Translations under genes and position numbers: made by a program | In this document: one piece after another, positions 25,797-35,008 of the stretch | Layout of the letters: each line of letters begins with the position of its first letter | How positions within the stretch are numbered: position 1 is the first letter of the stretch | DNA from: Ruegeria arenilitoris | GTDB taxonomy: Bacteria; Pseudomonadota; Alphaproteobacteria; Rhodobacterales; Rhodobacteraceae | Direction of reading: 5' to 3' | Length of the DNA: 64,000 nt | NCBI RefSeq assembly: GCF_013030265.1 | Contig: NZ_WPZQ01000005.1 | Location: 62,001-126,000, forward strand | The notes under the pieces: generated by a model | The model's database searches: none | What the model was told of the DNA's origin: nothing | The model's input: the letters and a program-made list of their open reading frames with translations, nothing else

Positions 25797-27079
25797 CCAT
25801 CCCCCCTTGCGAGTGCGACCATCGCTGCCGTGACACGGCTCACGTCATCCGGAGAGATAATGTAAGGCGGCATGCAATAGATGTTGTGCGCAAAGGGTCG
25901 AAGCCAGACACCGGTTTCAGGTGCACGCTGATGGGCGATGCCGGGATCAACGGTGTCTTTCATTTCAATCACGCCAATCGCGCCGAGCACCCGAACATCT
26001 GCAACACCGGGCAAATCCCGGGCTGGCGCAAGCTCAGTGGTCATCTGGGCCTCGATCTCAGCAACGCGTGCTTGCCAATCGCCATCTTCCAGTAGGCCAA
26101 GGCTTGCGATGCCCGCCGCACAAGCCAGCGGGTTCGCCATATAGGTCGGGCCGTGCATGAACACACCTGCCTCGCTGTCGCCAATGCCGTAGGCTACTTT
26201 CCTGCTTGTGACCGTCGCGGCAAAGGAGATGTGGCCGCCAGTCAGCGCCTTACCCAAACAGATGATATCCGGCGTGATCCCCGCATAATCAATGGCGAAC
26301 AGGCGCCCGGTTCGACCAAAGCCAGTGGCGATCTCATCGAAGATAATCAGAACATCATGCGCGTCGCACAGTGATTTCGCCCCACGCAGCCAATCGGGGC
26401 GATAGAAATACATACCACCGGCGCCCTGCACGATGGGCTCAAGGATAAGTGCCGCGATCTGATCGCCCTTTTCCTTCAATAACTGCTCAAGCGCGGCCAA
26501 CCCGTTCTGAACACCATCATCAATCCAGTCATCACCCAGCCGAACCAGAGGACGCGGCAGGAAGTGCTGGATCGACAAGGCGCCCCGAAACAGGCCATGC
26601 ATCCCGTTGACCGGGTCGCAAACGCTCATCGCCTTCCACGTGTCGCCATGATAGCCGCCCCGAATGGTGGCAAATTCGACTTTACCGGCCCGCCCATGAG
26701 CCATTTGGTATTGCACGGCCATCTTCATCGCGACTTCGACCGAGACCGAACCACTGTCGCAGTAGAAAATCCGGTCCAGACCTTCGGGCAGCATCGACAC
26801 CATCTTTTGCCCAAGCTCGATCGCAGGATTGTGGGTCAGCCCGCCGAACATGACATGGGGCATCTGCTCCAGCTGCTGCTGCATCGCTGACACGATCGCC
26901 GGATGACGATGACCGTGGATCGTGCACCACCAAGACGACATGGCATCGATCATTTTCGTACCATCTTCGCGGAACAGGTAAACACCTTCGGTCCGATCGA
27001 TCAGATGCATCGGGCCGGGATCGGCCACGTTCGTGTAGGGATGCCACAAATGGCTTGCGTCAAACTCCAGCGGTGTCAC
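25793..27079 (-). CDS. bioA: Adenosylmethionine-8-amino-7-oxononanoate aminotransferase BioA
   Basis: A 428-residue class III PLP aminotransferase. The N-terminal HLWHPYTN, MSSWWCTIHGHRHP and GGYHGDTWKAMSVCDP blocks are characteristic of BioA, and the PLP Lys277 lies in CLGKALTGGH. It transfers the amino group of S-adenosylmethionine to KAPA, giving DAPA. Four-base overlaps link it to bioD upstream and bioG downstream. Length matches the family (about 430). Confidence 0.96.
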   Translation of the reverse strand: MTPLEFDASHLWHPYTNVADPGPMHLIDRTEGVYLFREDGTKMIDAMSSWWCTIHGHRHPAIVSAMQQQLEQMPHVMFGGLTHNPAIELGQKMVSMLPEGLDRIFYCDSGSVSVEVAMKMAVQYQMAHGRAGKVEFATIRGGYHGDTWKAMSVCDPVNGMHGLFRGALSIQHFLPRPLVRLGDDWIDDGVQNGLAALEQLLKEKGDQIAALILEPIVQGAGGMYFYRPDWLRGAKSLCDAHDVLIIFDEIATGFGRTGRLFAIDYAGITPDIICLGKALTGGHISFAATVTSRKVAYGIGDSEAGVFMHGPTYMANPLACAAGIASLGLLEDGDWQARVAEIEAQMTTELAPARDLPGVADVRVLGAIGVIEMKDTVDPGIAHQRAPETGVWLRPFAHNIYCMPPYIISPDDVSRVTAAMVALARGDG

Positions 27080-27696
27080 AGGGCACTCCGGATTTTATCC
27101 ATGTCGATGGCCTGAAACGCCTGTGTGAGGGTTGCGCTGTTCAGATTGTCGATCATGTCCAAGCGCCCCAGATGCGGAACATCGGACATCTGGATGATGG
27201 TCTCTTCAACATCAGGCTCAGCCGCGCCGACAAAGGCAACACCAACCACCGGACAACCGGCATTGCGCAATGCCATCAATGACAGGGTCGTGTGGTTGAT
27301 TGTCCCCAGCGCGGTGCGCGCCACAAGGATCACCGGAGCCTTCCATCTGGCAAAAAGGTCGAGGTAATAGGCCTGTCGGGTGAGCGGCACCATGATCCCC
27401 CCTGCCCCTTCGACCACCAAAGGGCCATCAACCTCAGGCAATGTCAGTCGATCCAGATCGATCTCGACACCCATATCCTCGGCCGAAAGATGGGGCGATG
27501 CTGGCATATCCAACAGGTAGGTTTCCGGCAGCACCGGCTGACCGGACAGCTCTGCCACGATCTGGCTGTCGGTTGCGTCCTCCAGACCGGATTGAACCGG
27601 TTTCCAATACTGCGCACCCAGAGCTGCGGTCAGCCCGGCTGAGAAGATTGTCTTGCCTATTCCGGTATCGGTTCCGGTCACGATCAACGCGGTCAT
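27076..27696 (-). CDS. bioD: Dethiobiotin synthetase BioD
   Basis: A 206-residue P-loop enzyme with GTDTGIGKT at 8-16, the typical BioD start. VVEGAGGIMVPL is the second signature. It carboxylates DAPA with CO2 and ATP to form dethiobiotin. The protein is slightly shorter than E. coli BioD (about 225). It is embedded in the biotin operon with 4-base overlaps. Confidence 0.95.
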   Translation of the reverse strand: MTALIVTGTDTGIGKTIFSAGLTAALGAQYWKPVQSGLEDATDSQIVAELSGQPVLPETYLLDMPASPHLSAEDMGVEIDLDRLTLPEVDGPLVVEGAGGIMVPLTRQAYYLDLFARWKAPVILVARTALGTINHTTLSLMALRNAGCPVVGVAFVGAAEPDVEETIIQMSDVPHLGRLDMIDNLNSATLTQAFQAIDMDKIRSAL

Positions 27697-28820
27697 TGGG
27701 TATCCGTTTGCTGGTTGGCGATGGCCTGAAACAGGGCCGTAATGGCGTCGTTTGTAACATTGCCCGTGATCGACACGCGCAGGCGCGATGTGCCTCGCGG
27801 GACGGTTGGCGGGCGGATGCCTCTTACGTCAAAACCAAGCTCCTGCAATTGTTCGGCACGCCTCATGGTTGGTTCATCGGCACCAACGATCACGGGCATA
27901 ATCTGGCTTTGAAAACCGCCCAGTCCACATAGGCGCTGCGCCTCGGAATGCGCATGGGCCATCAGATCCCGGGCGTGAATTGTCAGCGCATGACTTTCAT
28001 GCAGTGCTTTGATCGCAGCGCGAACCAGGGCCGCATCAAACGGGGACGGGGCAGTGGCGAATATGAACGGACGCGCCCGGTTGATCAGGGTATCAATCAT
28101 GGGCTTTGGACCACAGATCAAACCACCGCTGACACCCAATCCTTTTCCGCATGTATGCAAGGTCAGAACCTCGGCATCCAACCCATGGGCCAACCCTTGC
28201 CCCTGAGGCCCAAAAACACCTGTTGCGTGGGCCTCGTCCACGACCAGCACAGCGTTTTCGGAGCGGGCAAAAGCCGCCAGTTCAGCCAGAGGTGCAAGGT
28301 CACCTTCCATGGAATACACGCTTTCCACAGCAATCCAGACCTGACCGTCATTACTGGCCCGCCAGTCCGCCAGAACCTGACGCGCTGCGCTAACGTCGTT
28401 ATGTGGAAAAGCGAGAGTTTGCGCTCGCCCCAATCGCATCCCTTCATGCGCACTGGCATGGACCAGCTCATCATGCAGGATCAAATCGCCCGCAGCGGGA
28501 AGTGTTGAGAAGATCGCTTGGTTGGCCTGAAAGCCACCGCCCATGAACAGGGCTGCTTCGGCACCAAAGAACGCCGCTGCTTCGGCCTCCAACCGCTCAT
28601 GCTCGGGATGGTTGCCACGCAATAGTCGCGAGCCACCCGAACCCAATGGAACCTTCCTAGCTAGCGCGTCCTGCGCGGCTTGACGCATCAGATCCGAACC
28701 GGCGAGGCCAAGATAGTCGTTTGACGCGAAATCCAGCCCCTGACGGGGTGCAAGCTGACGCAGGCGATGGCGTGTTTTCAGCACATCCAACGCCCGGTCC
28801 AGCCTTGCAGTGGCTGTCAT
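27693..28820 (-). CDS. bioF: 8-amino-7-oxononanoate synthase BioF
   Basis: A 375-residue alpha-oxoamine synthase. [19 protein letters not shown] (60-78), [12 protein letters not shown] and PLP Lys226 in HTCGKGLG are diagnostic. It condenses pimeloyl-ACP (or -CoA) with alanine to KAPA. The ATG at 28820 overlaps the bioB stop by 4 bases and is preferred over a start 18 bases upstream. Confidence 0.95.
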   Translation of the reverse strand: MTATARLDRALDVLKTRHRLRQLAPRQGLDFASNDYLGLAGSDLMRQAAQDALARKVPLGSGGSRLLRGNHPEHERLEAEAAAFFGAEAALFMGGGFQANQAIFSTLPAAGDLILHDELVHASAHEGMRLGRAQTLAFPHNDVSAARQVLADWRASNDGQVWIAVESVYSMEGDLAPLAELAAFARSENAVLVVDEAHATGVFGPQGQGLAHGLDAEVLTLHTCGKGLGVSGGLICGPKPMIDTLINRARPFIFATAPSPFDAALVRAAIKALHESHALTIHARDLMAHAHSEAQRLCGLGGFQSQIMPVIVGADEPTMRRAEQLQELGFDVRGIRPPTVPRGTSRLRVSITGNVTNDAITALFQAIANQQTDTQ

Positions 28821-29797
28821 TCGGCAGCCTTCAGGCACGCTTCGGATTCAGGTTCCATAGGCTGAATACCCAATTTGGCGAACAGCAGCGCATCGCTGCT
28901 TTCTTCGGGGTTCTCAGCTGTCAGCAGCGTATCGCCTGCAAAGATCGAGTTTGCGCCGGCAAAGAAACACATCGCCTGCATCTCGTCGCTCATGTCGCTG
29001 CGGCCAGCGGACAGACGTACATGGGACTTTGGCATCATGATCCGGGCCAACGCGATGATGCGAACGAACTCAATGGGCTCAATAGGCTTGGCATCAGCCA
29101 GAGGGGTGTCTGCCTGTGGCATCAGCATGTTGATCGGAACCGAATCTGGCGCTTCGGGCAGATTGGCCAGGGTCACCAACATGTCGATCCGGTCTTCGCC
29201 GTTTTCACCCATGCCCAGAATACCGCCGGAACAGACCTTCATGCCCGCCTCGCGAACGCGGTTCAGCGTATCGATCCGGTCGGCGAAAGTACGGGTTGTG
29301 ATCACCTCGGGGTAATACCGTTCCGAAGTATCGATATTGTGGTTGTAGTAGTCGAGCCCGGCATCCCGCAACTGAACCACCTGATTGTCATCCAGCATCC
29401 CCAGCGTCATGCAGGTTTCCATGCCCATCGCCTTGACGCCTTCGATCATGGCAACCAGCGCATCCATGTCGCGGGCCTTGGGCTCGCGCCAGGCAGCACC
29501 CATACAGAACCGGGTCGACCCCGAAGCGGCGGCTTTGCGCGCCTCGCTCAGAACACGTTCAACCTCGATCAGCTTTGACGCGCTGAGCTTGGAGCCGTTG
29601 CGGGCAGATTGCGAACAATAAGCACAATCCTCAGCGCAACCCCCTGTCTTGATTGAGAGCAATCGGGACATCTGTACCTTGTTGGGATCAAAGTTCTCGC
29701 GATGAACGGTTTGAGCCCGGTAAAGAAGATCCATCAGCGGCAGGTCGTGAATTGCCTGCGCAGTTTCGCGCGTCCAGGTGTTCGATGTAGCCGACAT
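28817..29797 (-). CDS. bioB: Biotin synthase BioB
   Basis: A 326-residue radical SAM enzyme. The 4Fe-4S cysteines are Cys54, Cys58 and Cys61 (CAEDCAYC), and [13 protein letters not shown] and [16 protein letters not shown] are BioB signatures, the latter carrying the 2Fe-2S Arg. It inserts sulfur into dethiobiotin. It is the first gene of the operon. I start at the ATG before SATSNTWTR; a longer frame upstream would read through the BioR-like box, which argues against it. The ribosome site is weak. Confidence 0.96.
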   Translation of the reverse strand: MSATSNTWTRETAQAIHDLPLMDLLYRAQTVHRENFDPNKVQMSRLLSIKTGGCAEDCAYCSQSARNGSKLSASKLIEVERVLSEARKAAASGSTRFCMGAAWREPKARDMDALVAMIEGVKAMGMETCMTLGMLDDNQVVQLRDAGLDYYNHNIDTSERYYPEVITTRTFADRIDTLNRVREAGMKVCSGGILGMGENGEDRIDMLVTLANLPEAPDSVPINMLMPQADTPLADAKPIEPIEFVRIIALARIMMPKSHVRLSAGRSDMSDEMQAMCFFAGANSIFAGDTLLTAENPEESSDALLFAKLGIQPMEPESEACLKAAE

Positions 29798-29798
29798 T

Positions 29799-29808
29799 TT
29801 ATAGATAA
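29799..29808. promoter_or_regulatory. BioR-type box, proximal
   Basis: TTATAGATAA lies immediately upstream of the bioB start codon. It matches the palindromic BioR consensus TTAT(A/C)(G/T)ATAA described for GntR-family biotin repressors of alphaproteobacteria. Binding there would block transcription or early elongation of bioBFDAGC. No bioR gene is in the window. Confidence 0.8.
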
Positions 29809-29838
29809 TTTTTCCCGATGATTCAGATTCACTCGGGT

Positions 29839-29848
29839 TTATCAATAA
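29839..29848. promoter_or_regulatory. BioR-type box, distal (one mismatch)
   Basis: TTATCAATAA fits the BioR consensus with one mismatch and lies exactly 40 bases from the proximal box, about four helical turns, so two repressor dimers could bind the same face. The case is weaker than for the proximal box. Confidence 0.5.
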
Positions 29849-29873
29849 AGTCGAAAAACGCAACAACTTCGAT

Positions 29874-29899
29874 GTCACAGGCAGGGTTCTGCCTGTGAC
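29874..29899 (-). terminator. Hairpin after the aspartate decarboxylase gene
   Basis: A perfect 10-base-pair stem (29874-29883 with 29890-29899) with a 6-base loop lies 14 bases past the aspD stop on the leftward strand. A T-rich stretch follows only after about 15 bases. It probably marks the end of the aspT-aspD transcript before the bio promoter. Confidence 0.6.
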
Positions 29900-29913
29900 T
29901 TATCGAGGGCCAG

Positions 29914-31530
29914 TTAGCCGTGCAGAGGTTTACCCTGCGAAGCGCGATAAGCTTCTACATATCCCCGTGCGACCGAACGGACCGCGCGCCCGATCTGGGA
30001 ATAGGCCTCGTCCGGAAGATTGGCGAACGACACCCGCGCAGACCAGCCAGGCGCGTCAAAGCCGCTGCCGTTCAACAGAACGATGCCATAGTCTTCGGCC
30101 AGCTTGAACGCGATATCCAGCGGATGAACGTTCTGCTTGATCCAGTCGACGACATCCTCACCAACATATTTGCGCAACCAGAACTCGAAATCGATAATGC
30201 CGTAATAGGCGTCGTAGTTTTCGCCTGCATCCACCTCGATCCCCATCGCCTCGGTCAGCATTTTGAACCGGCGATGTACCAGTTCCATACAGGCAGTCTG
30301 ATAGGCTTTCTTGGTATCCACCAACTCGCACAGCGAGAACAGCGTCATCATCATCTGCTGCGGCAGGGACAGACCCGCAGTATGGTTCAAGGCGACATCC
30401 CGGCTGTCGGCAACCAACCTGTCGATGAACCTAATGTCGCGCGGTGTCAGACTGAGTGTGCCATAGCGCTTATCCAGCTTCTGTTTGATATCCTCGGGGT
30501 GATCAGCCAGCTTGAGGTCAAAGATGTTATCTTGTGCGACGGCGATGACCCCAAGCCGCCAACCGGTGCAGCCAAAGTACTTGGAATAGGAATACACTCC
30601 GATGGTGTTGCGGGGCACATACCCCATGACGGATGTAAAATCATGCACGAAGGTGCCGTACACATCATCTGTCAGCACGATCAGATCAGGCCGGTGATTT
30701 TCGACAAGATCGGCAAGCTTTTCCAGCGAAGGTTTATTCAATGCGACCGAGGACGGATTGCCGGGATTGACCAGAAAGAACGCTTTGACCTTGGGATCCT
30801 TGAGCTTTTCAACCGCCGCATCAGTCAGCTGAAAACCATCTTCCTCATCCGTTTCGACATGTACGGACTCAAGGCTGTAATCCTCAAGCTCGGGCATTTC
30901 GAGATAGGGCGTGAAGATCGGCGTGCAAAGCGCAATGGTATCTCCGGGGTTCAACAACCGGTTGGCTTTTAGCGTCTTGAAGATATAGCACATAGCGGCT
31001 GTGCCGCCTTCGACCGCAAACAGATCGAACTGCATGTCTGGTCGGCGCCCCGAACACATGGCCCACATCAGGTATTCATGTGCAATGACGGCGTTGTGCT
31101 TCAGAATACGGTCCGGCACGGGATAGTTGTCGCCGATGATCGAATCCGTCAGCTCGTGCACGAACTCATCGGGATCAAAATCAAAGGCCGAGATCGCATG
31201 GGCGACCACTTCAATCAATGTGTCAGTGCCCGGCATATCTGCATTGGCGCTGGCCCATTTCTGCAGCCGATCGTGACAACCGGCCATTGCTGGCATACCG
31301 CCAATTCCGGCAGGATGGTTCATGACACGTTTGGATTCAGTAACTGCGAATTGCCCCAGCGCAAAAAAGGCCTCGCGCGGGCGAGTCGCCACCCAATTCG
31401 GGTTCCCGCGACCTGCGTTCAGGAAAGCGCTGTTGGACTTTCTCGCTTCGGCCGAAGCCAGCTGGATCAGTTCATCTTTGATCTGAAACGGGCTAAGCGC
31501 TTCGTAGTCGTGCAGCTTTAATCTGTCCAT
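29914..31530 (-). CDS. aspD: Bifunctional aspartate transaminase/aspartate 4-decarboxylase
   Basis: A 538-residue PLP enzyme. LNAGRGNPNW (37-46), MNHPAGIGGMPAM, GNPSS and the PLP Lys317 in SYSKYFGCTGWRLG match the aspartate beta-decarboxylase (AsdA/AspD) family, which is about 530 residues long and not the usual 400-residue transaminase. It converts L-aspartate to L-alanine plus CO2, consuming a cytosolic proton. Its gene lies 18 bases behind the antiporter gene that supplies aspartate and removes alanine, which confirms the role. Confidence 0.95.
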   Translation of the reverse strand: MDRLKLHDYEALSPFQIKDELIQLASAEARKSNSAFLNAGRGNPNWVATRPREAFFALGQFAVTESKRVMNHPAGIGGMPAMAGCHDRLQKWASANADMPGTDTLIEVVAHAISAFDFDPDEFVHELTDSIIGDNYPVPDRILKHNAVIAHEYLMWAMCSGRRPDMQFDLFAVEGGTAAMCYIFKTLKANRLLNPGDTIALCTPIFTPYLEMPELEDYSLESVHVETDEEDGFQLTDAAVEKLKDPKVKAFFLVNPGNPSSVALNKPSLEKLADLVENHRPDLIVLTDDVYGTFVHDFTSVMGYVPRNTIGVYSYSKYFGCTGWRLGVIAVAQDNIFDLKLADHPEDIKQKLDKRYGTLSLTPRDIRFIDRLVADSRDVALNHTAGLSLPQQMMMTLFSLCELVDTKKAYQTACMELVHRRFKMLTEAMGIEVDAGENYDAYYGIIDFEFWLRKYVGEDVVDWIKQNVHPLDIAFKLAEDYGIVLLNGSGFDAPGWSARVSFANLPDEAYSQIGRAVRSVARGYVEAYRASQGKPLHG

Positions 31531-31548
31531 TGGTCAAACCTCTCCAAA

Positions 31549-33234
31549 TCAGCTCAATATCAAAACAACGACCATACCAAAGATGGTCAGCAGCGTGTTG
31601 CCGATGGCATAGGGCATTCCGTAACCAAGGGCAGGAATGCGGCTCTGCGCGGCCTCCTGAATCATACCCAGCGCGGCTGTTGTCGTCCTTGCACCTGCAC
31701 AGGCACCAAACAGAATGGCCGGGTGAAACTTGAACACGTAATGCCCGACATAAACCGAAAAGATCATTGGCAGCGAAGTCGCCACGATCCCCCAGAGCAG
31801 CAAAGCGATGCCCGCCTGCTGCAAACCGGCCACGAACCCCGGCCCTGCCGATATACCGACAACAGCAATGAATACGTTCAGCCCGAGGGTGTTCATCAAC
31901 CACAGGGAAGGCGCAGGAATACGGCCAAAGGTCGGATGCACCGTGCGCAGCCAGCCCAGCACCAGACCCGCCAAAAGCGCGCCCCCGGTCGTCGACAGGC
32001 TGATGGGGAAACCACCCATCATGATCGCCAGCGTGCCAATCAACCCACCGATGAAAATACCCCATCCGACAAAGGCCAGATCAGTCGTGTCGACAGGACG
32101 ATCCGCATAGCCGATCTCGGCAATCGCCGCTTCGACATGTCGCTTGCTGCCAAGGATCGTCAGGATATCGCCGCGGTGCACCTCGGTGCCGGGCAAGAGA
32201 GGTAATTCCAGCATGTTGCGCGACAGTTTTGAGACATAGACCCCGCGCGCGACCGGCAGCTTGCCCAACTCTTCTAGCGTTTTACCGTGCAGGTCCTTGT
32301 TTGTAATCAGGACATCCAGTTTTTCCGACGGAATGCTCAGCAATTCGGGTGCATCCGCCTCTTTCAGGCTCGTTTCCAGCAACCCAACCAGATCACCGCG
32401 ACGGCCAGAAAACATCACGACATCACCGGCTTGCAATACTGTGTCGGCGTCAACCTCGATAATCTTGCCATCGCGGCGCAGACGTTCGGCGTATATCCGA
32501 ACACCCGGCAGCAGGTCCTTGACCGGCTTTCCAAGCAGATCGCTGCCGTCCGGAATTTCAAAAGCGCGCGCTTCGATCGCGCGATAGGCTGAGACGATGC
32601 CGTCGCCAGTCTCGACAGCGGAAGCACCGCCCAGCTTGGCCTCATATTCTTTACAGGCTGCCACCAGATCGACCCCGATCAGCCGCGGCCCGATTTTGGC
32701 AAGGATAATCGCGGAACCGATTGTTCCGTATATATAGGTCACCGCATACGCGACAGGAATTTGGTTCGCATATTTCTGCGCTTCATCCGCAGGTAGCCCC
32801 AGCTGATTGATCTGATCAGTCGCCACACCAATGGCAGCAGAGATAGTCTGAGATCCGGCATAGAAACCCGCAGCATAACCGAGTTCCAACCCGGCAATCT
32901 TGGCGGATATGAGCGGGACGATCAGACACAAGGCCAGAACACTGAGCGCAAAGAATACCTCTCGCGCGCCATCAACCTTGAGGCCGCGCATGAATTGCGG
33001 ACCAACGCCATAACCGACGGCAAAGATGAACATGATAAAAAAGGTCGATTTGACGGCTGAATCGATATCAATATGTGCCTGGCCTATCACTACCGCCGCC
33101 AGCAGCGTACCGGTGACCGACCCCAGGCTGAATCCCATGAACTTCCATGGCCCCACCAGAAACCCAATACCGATAGCCAGAAACACCGCCAGTTCAGGAT
33201 AGGTTCGCAGAATATTCACAAACCAATCAATCAT
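31549..33234 (-). CDS. aspT: Aspartate:alanine antiporter AspT
   Basis: A 561-residue membrane protein with membrane segments at both ends and two cytoplasmic RCK_C/TrkA_C-like domains in the middle (about 205-370). FAVGYGVGPQFMRGL and FGACAGARTTTAALGM are the duplicated AspT/YbjL signatures. It exchanges external aspartate(1-) for internal alanine, which with AspD creates a proton motive force. The ATG at 33234 has GGAGG upstream; a longer frame is rejected. Pairing with aspD separates it from uncharacterised YidE/YbjL relatives. Confidence 0.92.
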   Translation of the reverse strand: MIDWFVNILRTYPELAVFLAIGIGFLVGPWKFMGFSLGSVTGTLLAAVVIGQAHIDIDSAVKSTFFIMFIFAVGYGVGPQFMRGLKVDGAREVFFALSVLALCLIVPLISAKIAGLELGYAAGFYAGSQTISAAIGVATDQINQLGLPADEAQKYANQIPVAYAVTYIYGTIGSAIILAKIGPRLIGVDLVAACKEYEAKLGGASAVETGDGIVSAYRAIEARAFEIPDGSDLLGKPVKDLLPGVRIYAERLRRDGKIIEVDADTVLQAGDVVMFSGRRGDLVGLLETSLKEADAPELLSIPSEKLDVLITNKDLHGKTLEELGKLPVARGVYVSKLSRNMLELPLLPGTEVHRGDILTILGSKRHVEAAIAEIGYADRPVDTTDLAFVGWGIFIGGLIGTLAIMMGGFPISLSTTGGALLAGLVLGWLRTVHPTFGRIPAPSLWLMNTLGLNVFIAVVGISAGPGFVAGLQQAGIALLLWGIVATSLPMIFSVYVGHYVFKFHPAILFGACAGARTTTAALGMIQEAAQSRIPALGYGMPYAIGNTLLTIFGMVVVLILS

Positions 33235-33711
33235 TGCCCACCTCCCACATTCAGGCTCGGAACGCGCCGAACTTGTGGGCAGGCAGAACACCAGAAACAC
33301 CGTACCGTTCTCTGGAATTCCGAGCCGCCCGTCCGGCCCAATTCAATCAGAACAGGAAATCTTTGAGGTCACGATACCCTAAGTATCCGGTTTGTCTAGA
33401 ATTATCCGAATATCAGAAAGTTTATGGCATCATGCCGCCGGAACCCGGAGGCGTAGATTGTGTTAGCGAACAGTGTCGAGCAAAAGCAAAGCCCTAACCC
33501 ACTTTGTTATGTCTGGCGATCAAGATCACAGCAGGATCATCAGACGGGCGTATTCAACCTCTTCTCGATAAGCGCAAGCCACCCAAATCCCGCCTGGGTT
33601 GTTTGGTTTCCGAAAGTAAGCCACAGTATGGACACACGCTGACACGCGCAAAGTATCTTGTGCGGTTGGCTGACGCACCGGGCAGGAGGCGTTCGTTTTG
33701 CGCGAGAGTTT
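33235..33711. other. Intergenic region between aspT and the MFS gene
   Basis: About 480 bases without a convincing gene. It must contain the aspT promoter on the left and possibly the start and promoter of the MFS gene on the right. A strong AGGAGG at 33684-33689 is not in frame with a useful start for the MFS ORF (the in-range TTG at 33698 runs only five codons). No recognisable operator, repeat or RNA. Confidence 0.5.
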
Positions 33712-34980
33712 TTGATAGACGGCAACACGGCAAAGCAAGGAACCAAGGCACTAAACCGGCCCCTGCTGGGTGTAAACTTCTTTGCAGGCGACGTCACCGC
33801 AGGGTTTGGGCCGTATCTGGCAATTTATCTGCTGGCGCAGTTGCACTGGTCGCCGCAAAGCATCGGCTTTGCACTTGCACTTGGGTCCATCGTAACCGTT
33901 CTGGCACAGACCCCGGCCGGGGCGCTGATCGACTGGACCGATGCGAAACGTGGCTTGATGATCGCATGTGTTACGGCGGTCGGAGTGGCCGCGCTAACTC
34001 TTGTCATCTCTGACCAGAAATATGCCATCTACGGTGCCCAGACCACGATGGGTGTGGCGTTGGCCTTCCTCGGGCCGTTGATTGCCGCGATTACACTGGG
34101 TGTGGTTGGCCGGGAGGCTTTTACGCGGCAAACCAGTGCCAATCAGGCGTGGAACCACGCCGGCAATGTCGCCGCAGCGGGAATTGCCGCCGGTCTCGCA
34201 TTGGCAGGTTTCGTTGACGGGGTGTTCGTACTGATCTCGGTTATGTGCGTCGGCATGATCGGCTGCACACTTTTGATCAAGCCATCGCAGATCGATCACG
34301 AAGCAGCGCGCGGTGGCGTGGCTGAGGACAGTACCGGTCAGGAAAAGCCCAGCGGATTTGCCACGATCCTCAGCGACAAACGACTGATCATTTTTGGCGC
34401 ATCCATTGTCCTGTTTCATTGCGCAAATGCCAGCATGCTGCCCCTGGTCAGTCAAAAGGTGGCCAGCGGCGGCGACACCAAATCAGGGATCGCATTTACG
34501 TCGGCCTGTATTATCTCTGCCCAGTTCATCATGATCGGGATGGCGGTCCTGTGCGGTCGCACTGCTGATAGCTGGGGGCGCAAACCCCTGTTCCTGCTCG
34601 CGTTTTCGATCCTGCCAATCCGCGCTGTGCTCTATACGTTGACAGATAACTCAGTGGCGCTGGTGGCAATCCAATCTCTGGACGGGGTAGCAAACGGTAT
34701 CTTTGCAGTGCTGTTTCTGCTGATCGTGTCGGATGTGACCAAAGGAACCGGGCGCTTTAACGTGGCGCAGGGTGCGTTGGCGGCGTTGGTCGGTGTCGGT
34801 GCATCAGCAAGCAACCTGATCGCTGAAGAAATTGTACAGCTAAGCGGTTACGATACCGCCTTTTACTTCCTGGCAGGCGTTTCACTGCTGGGCGCCCTGA
34901 TCTTTGCAACCCTAATGCCCGAGACCGCCCAACACGCGCGTCACGATCAGAACAGCGGCGAAAGCCCGGAGACCCCGTAA
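33712..34980 (+). CDS. MFS transporter
   Basis: About 422 residues with roughly 12 predicted membrane helices of the major facilitator superfamily. The first helix begins near NRPLLGVNFFAGDV and the cytoplasmic loop after helix 2 reads IDWTDAKRG. The start is uncertain: there is no ATG near the N-terminus, and I use the TTG at 33712, although coding continues in frame to a TTG at 33658. The family fits small-molecule efflux or uptake with unknown substrate. It is followed after 28 bases by a SLC13/ArsB-type permease gene on the same strand. Confidence 0.8.
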   Translation: MIDGNTAKQGTKALNRPLLGVNFFAGDVTAGFGPYLAIYLLAQLHWSPQSIGFALALGSIVTVLAQTPAGALIDWTDAKRGLMIACVTAVGVAALTLVISDQKYAIYGAQTTMGVALAFLGPLIAAITLGVVGREAFTRQTSANQAWNHAGNVAAAGIAAGLALAGFVDGVFVLISVMCVGMIGCTLLIKPSQIDHEAARGGVAEDSTGQEKPSGFATILSDKRLIIFGASIVLFHCANASMLPLVSQKVASGGDTKSGIAFTSACIISAQFIMIGMAVLCGRTADSWGRKPLFLLAFSILPIRAVLYTLTDNSVALVAIQSLDGVANGIFAVLFLLIVSDVTKGTGRFNVAQGALAALVGVGASASNLIAEEIVQLSGYDTAFYFLAGVSLLGALIFATLMPETAQHARHDQNSGESPETP

Positions 34981-35008
34981 CCTTCAACAACAAGCCGGAG
35001 AGAACCTC

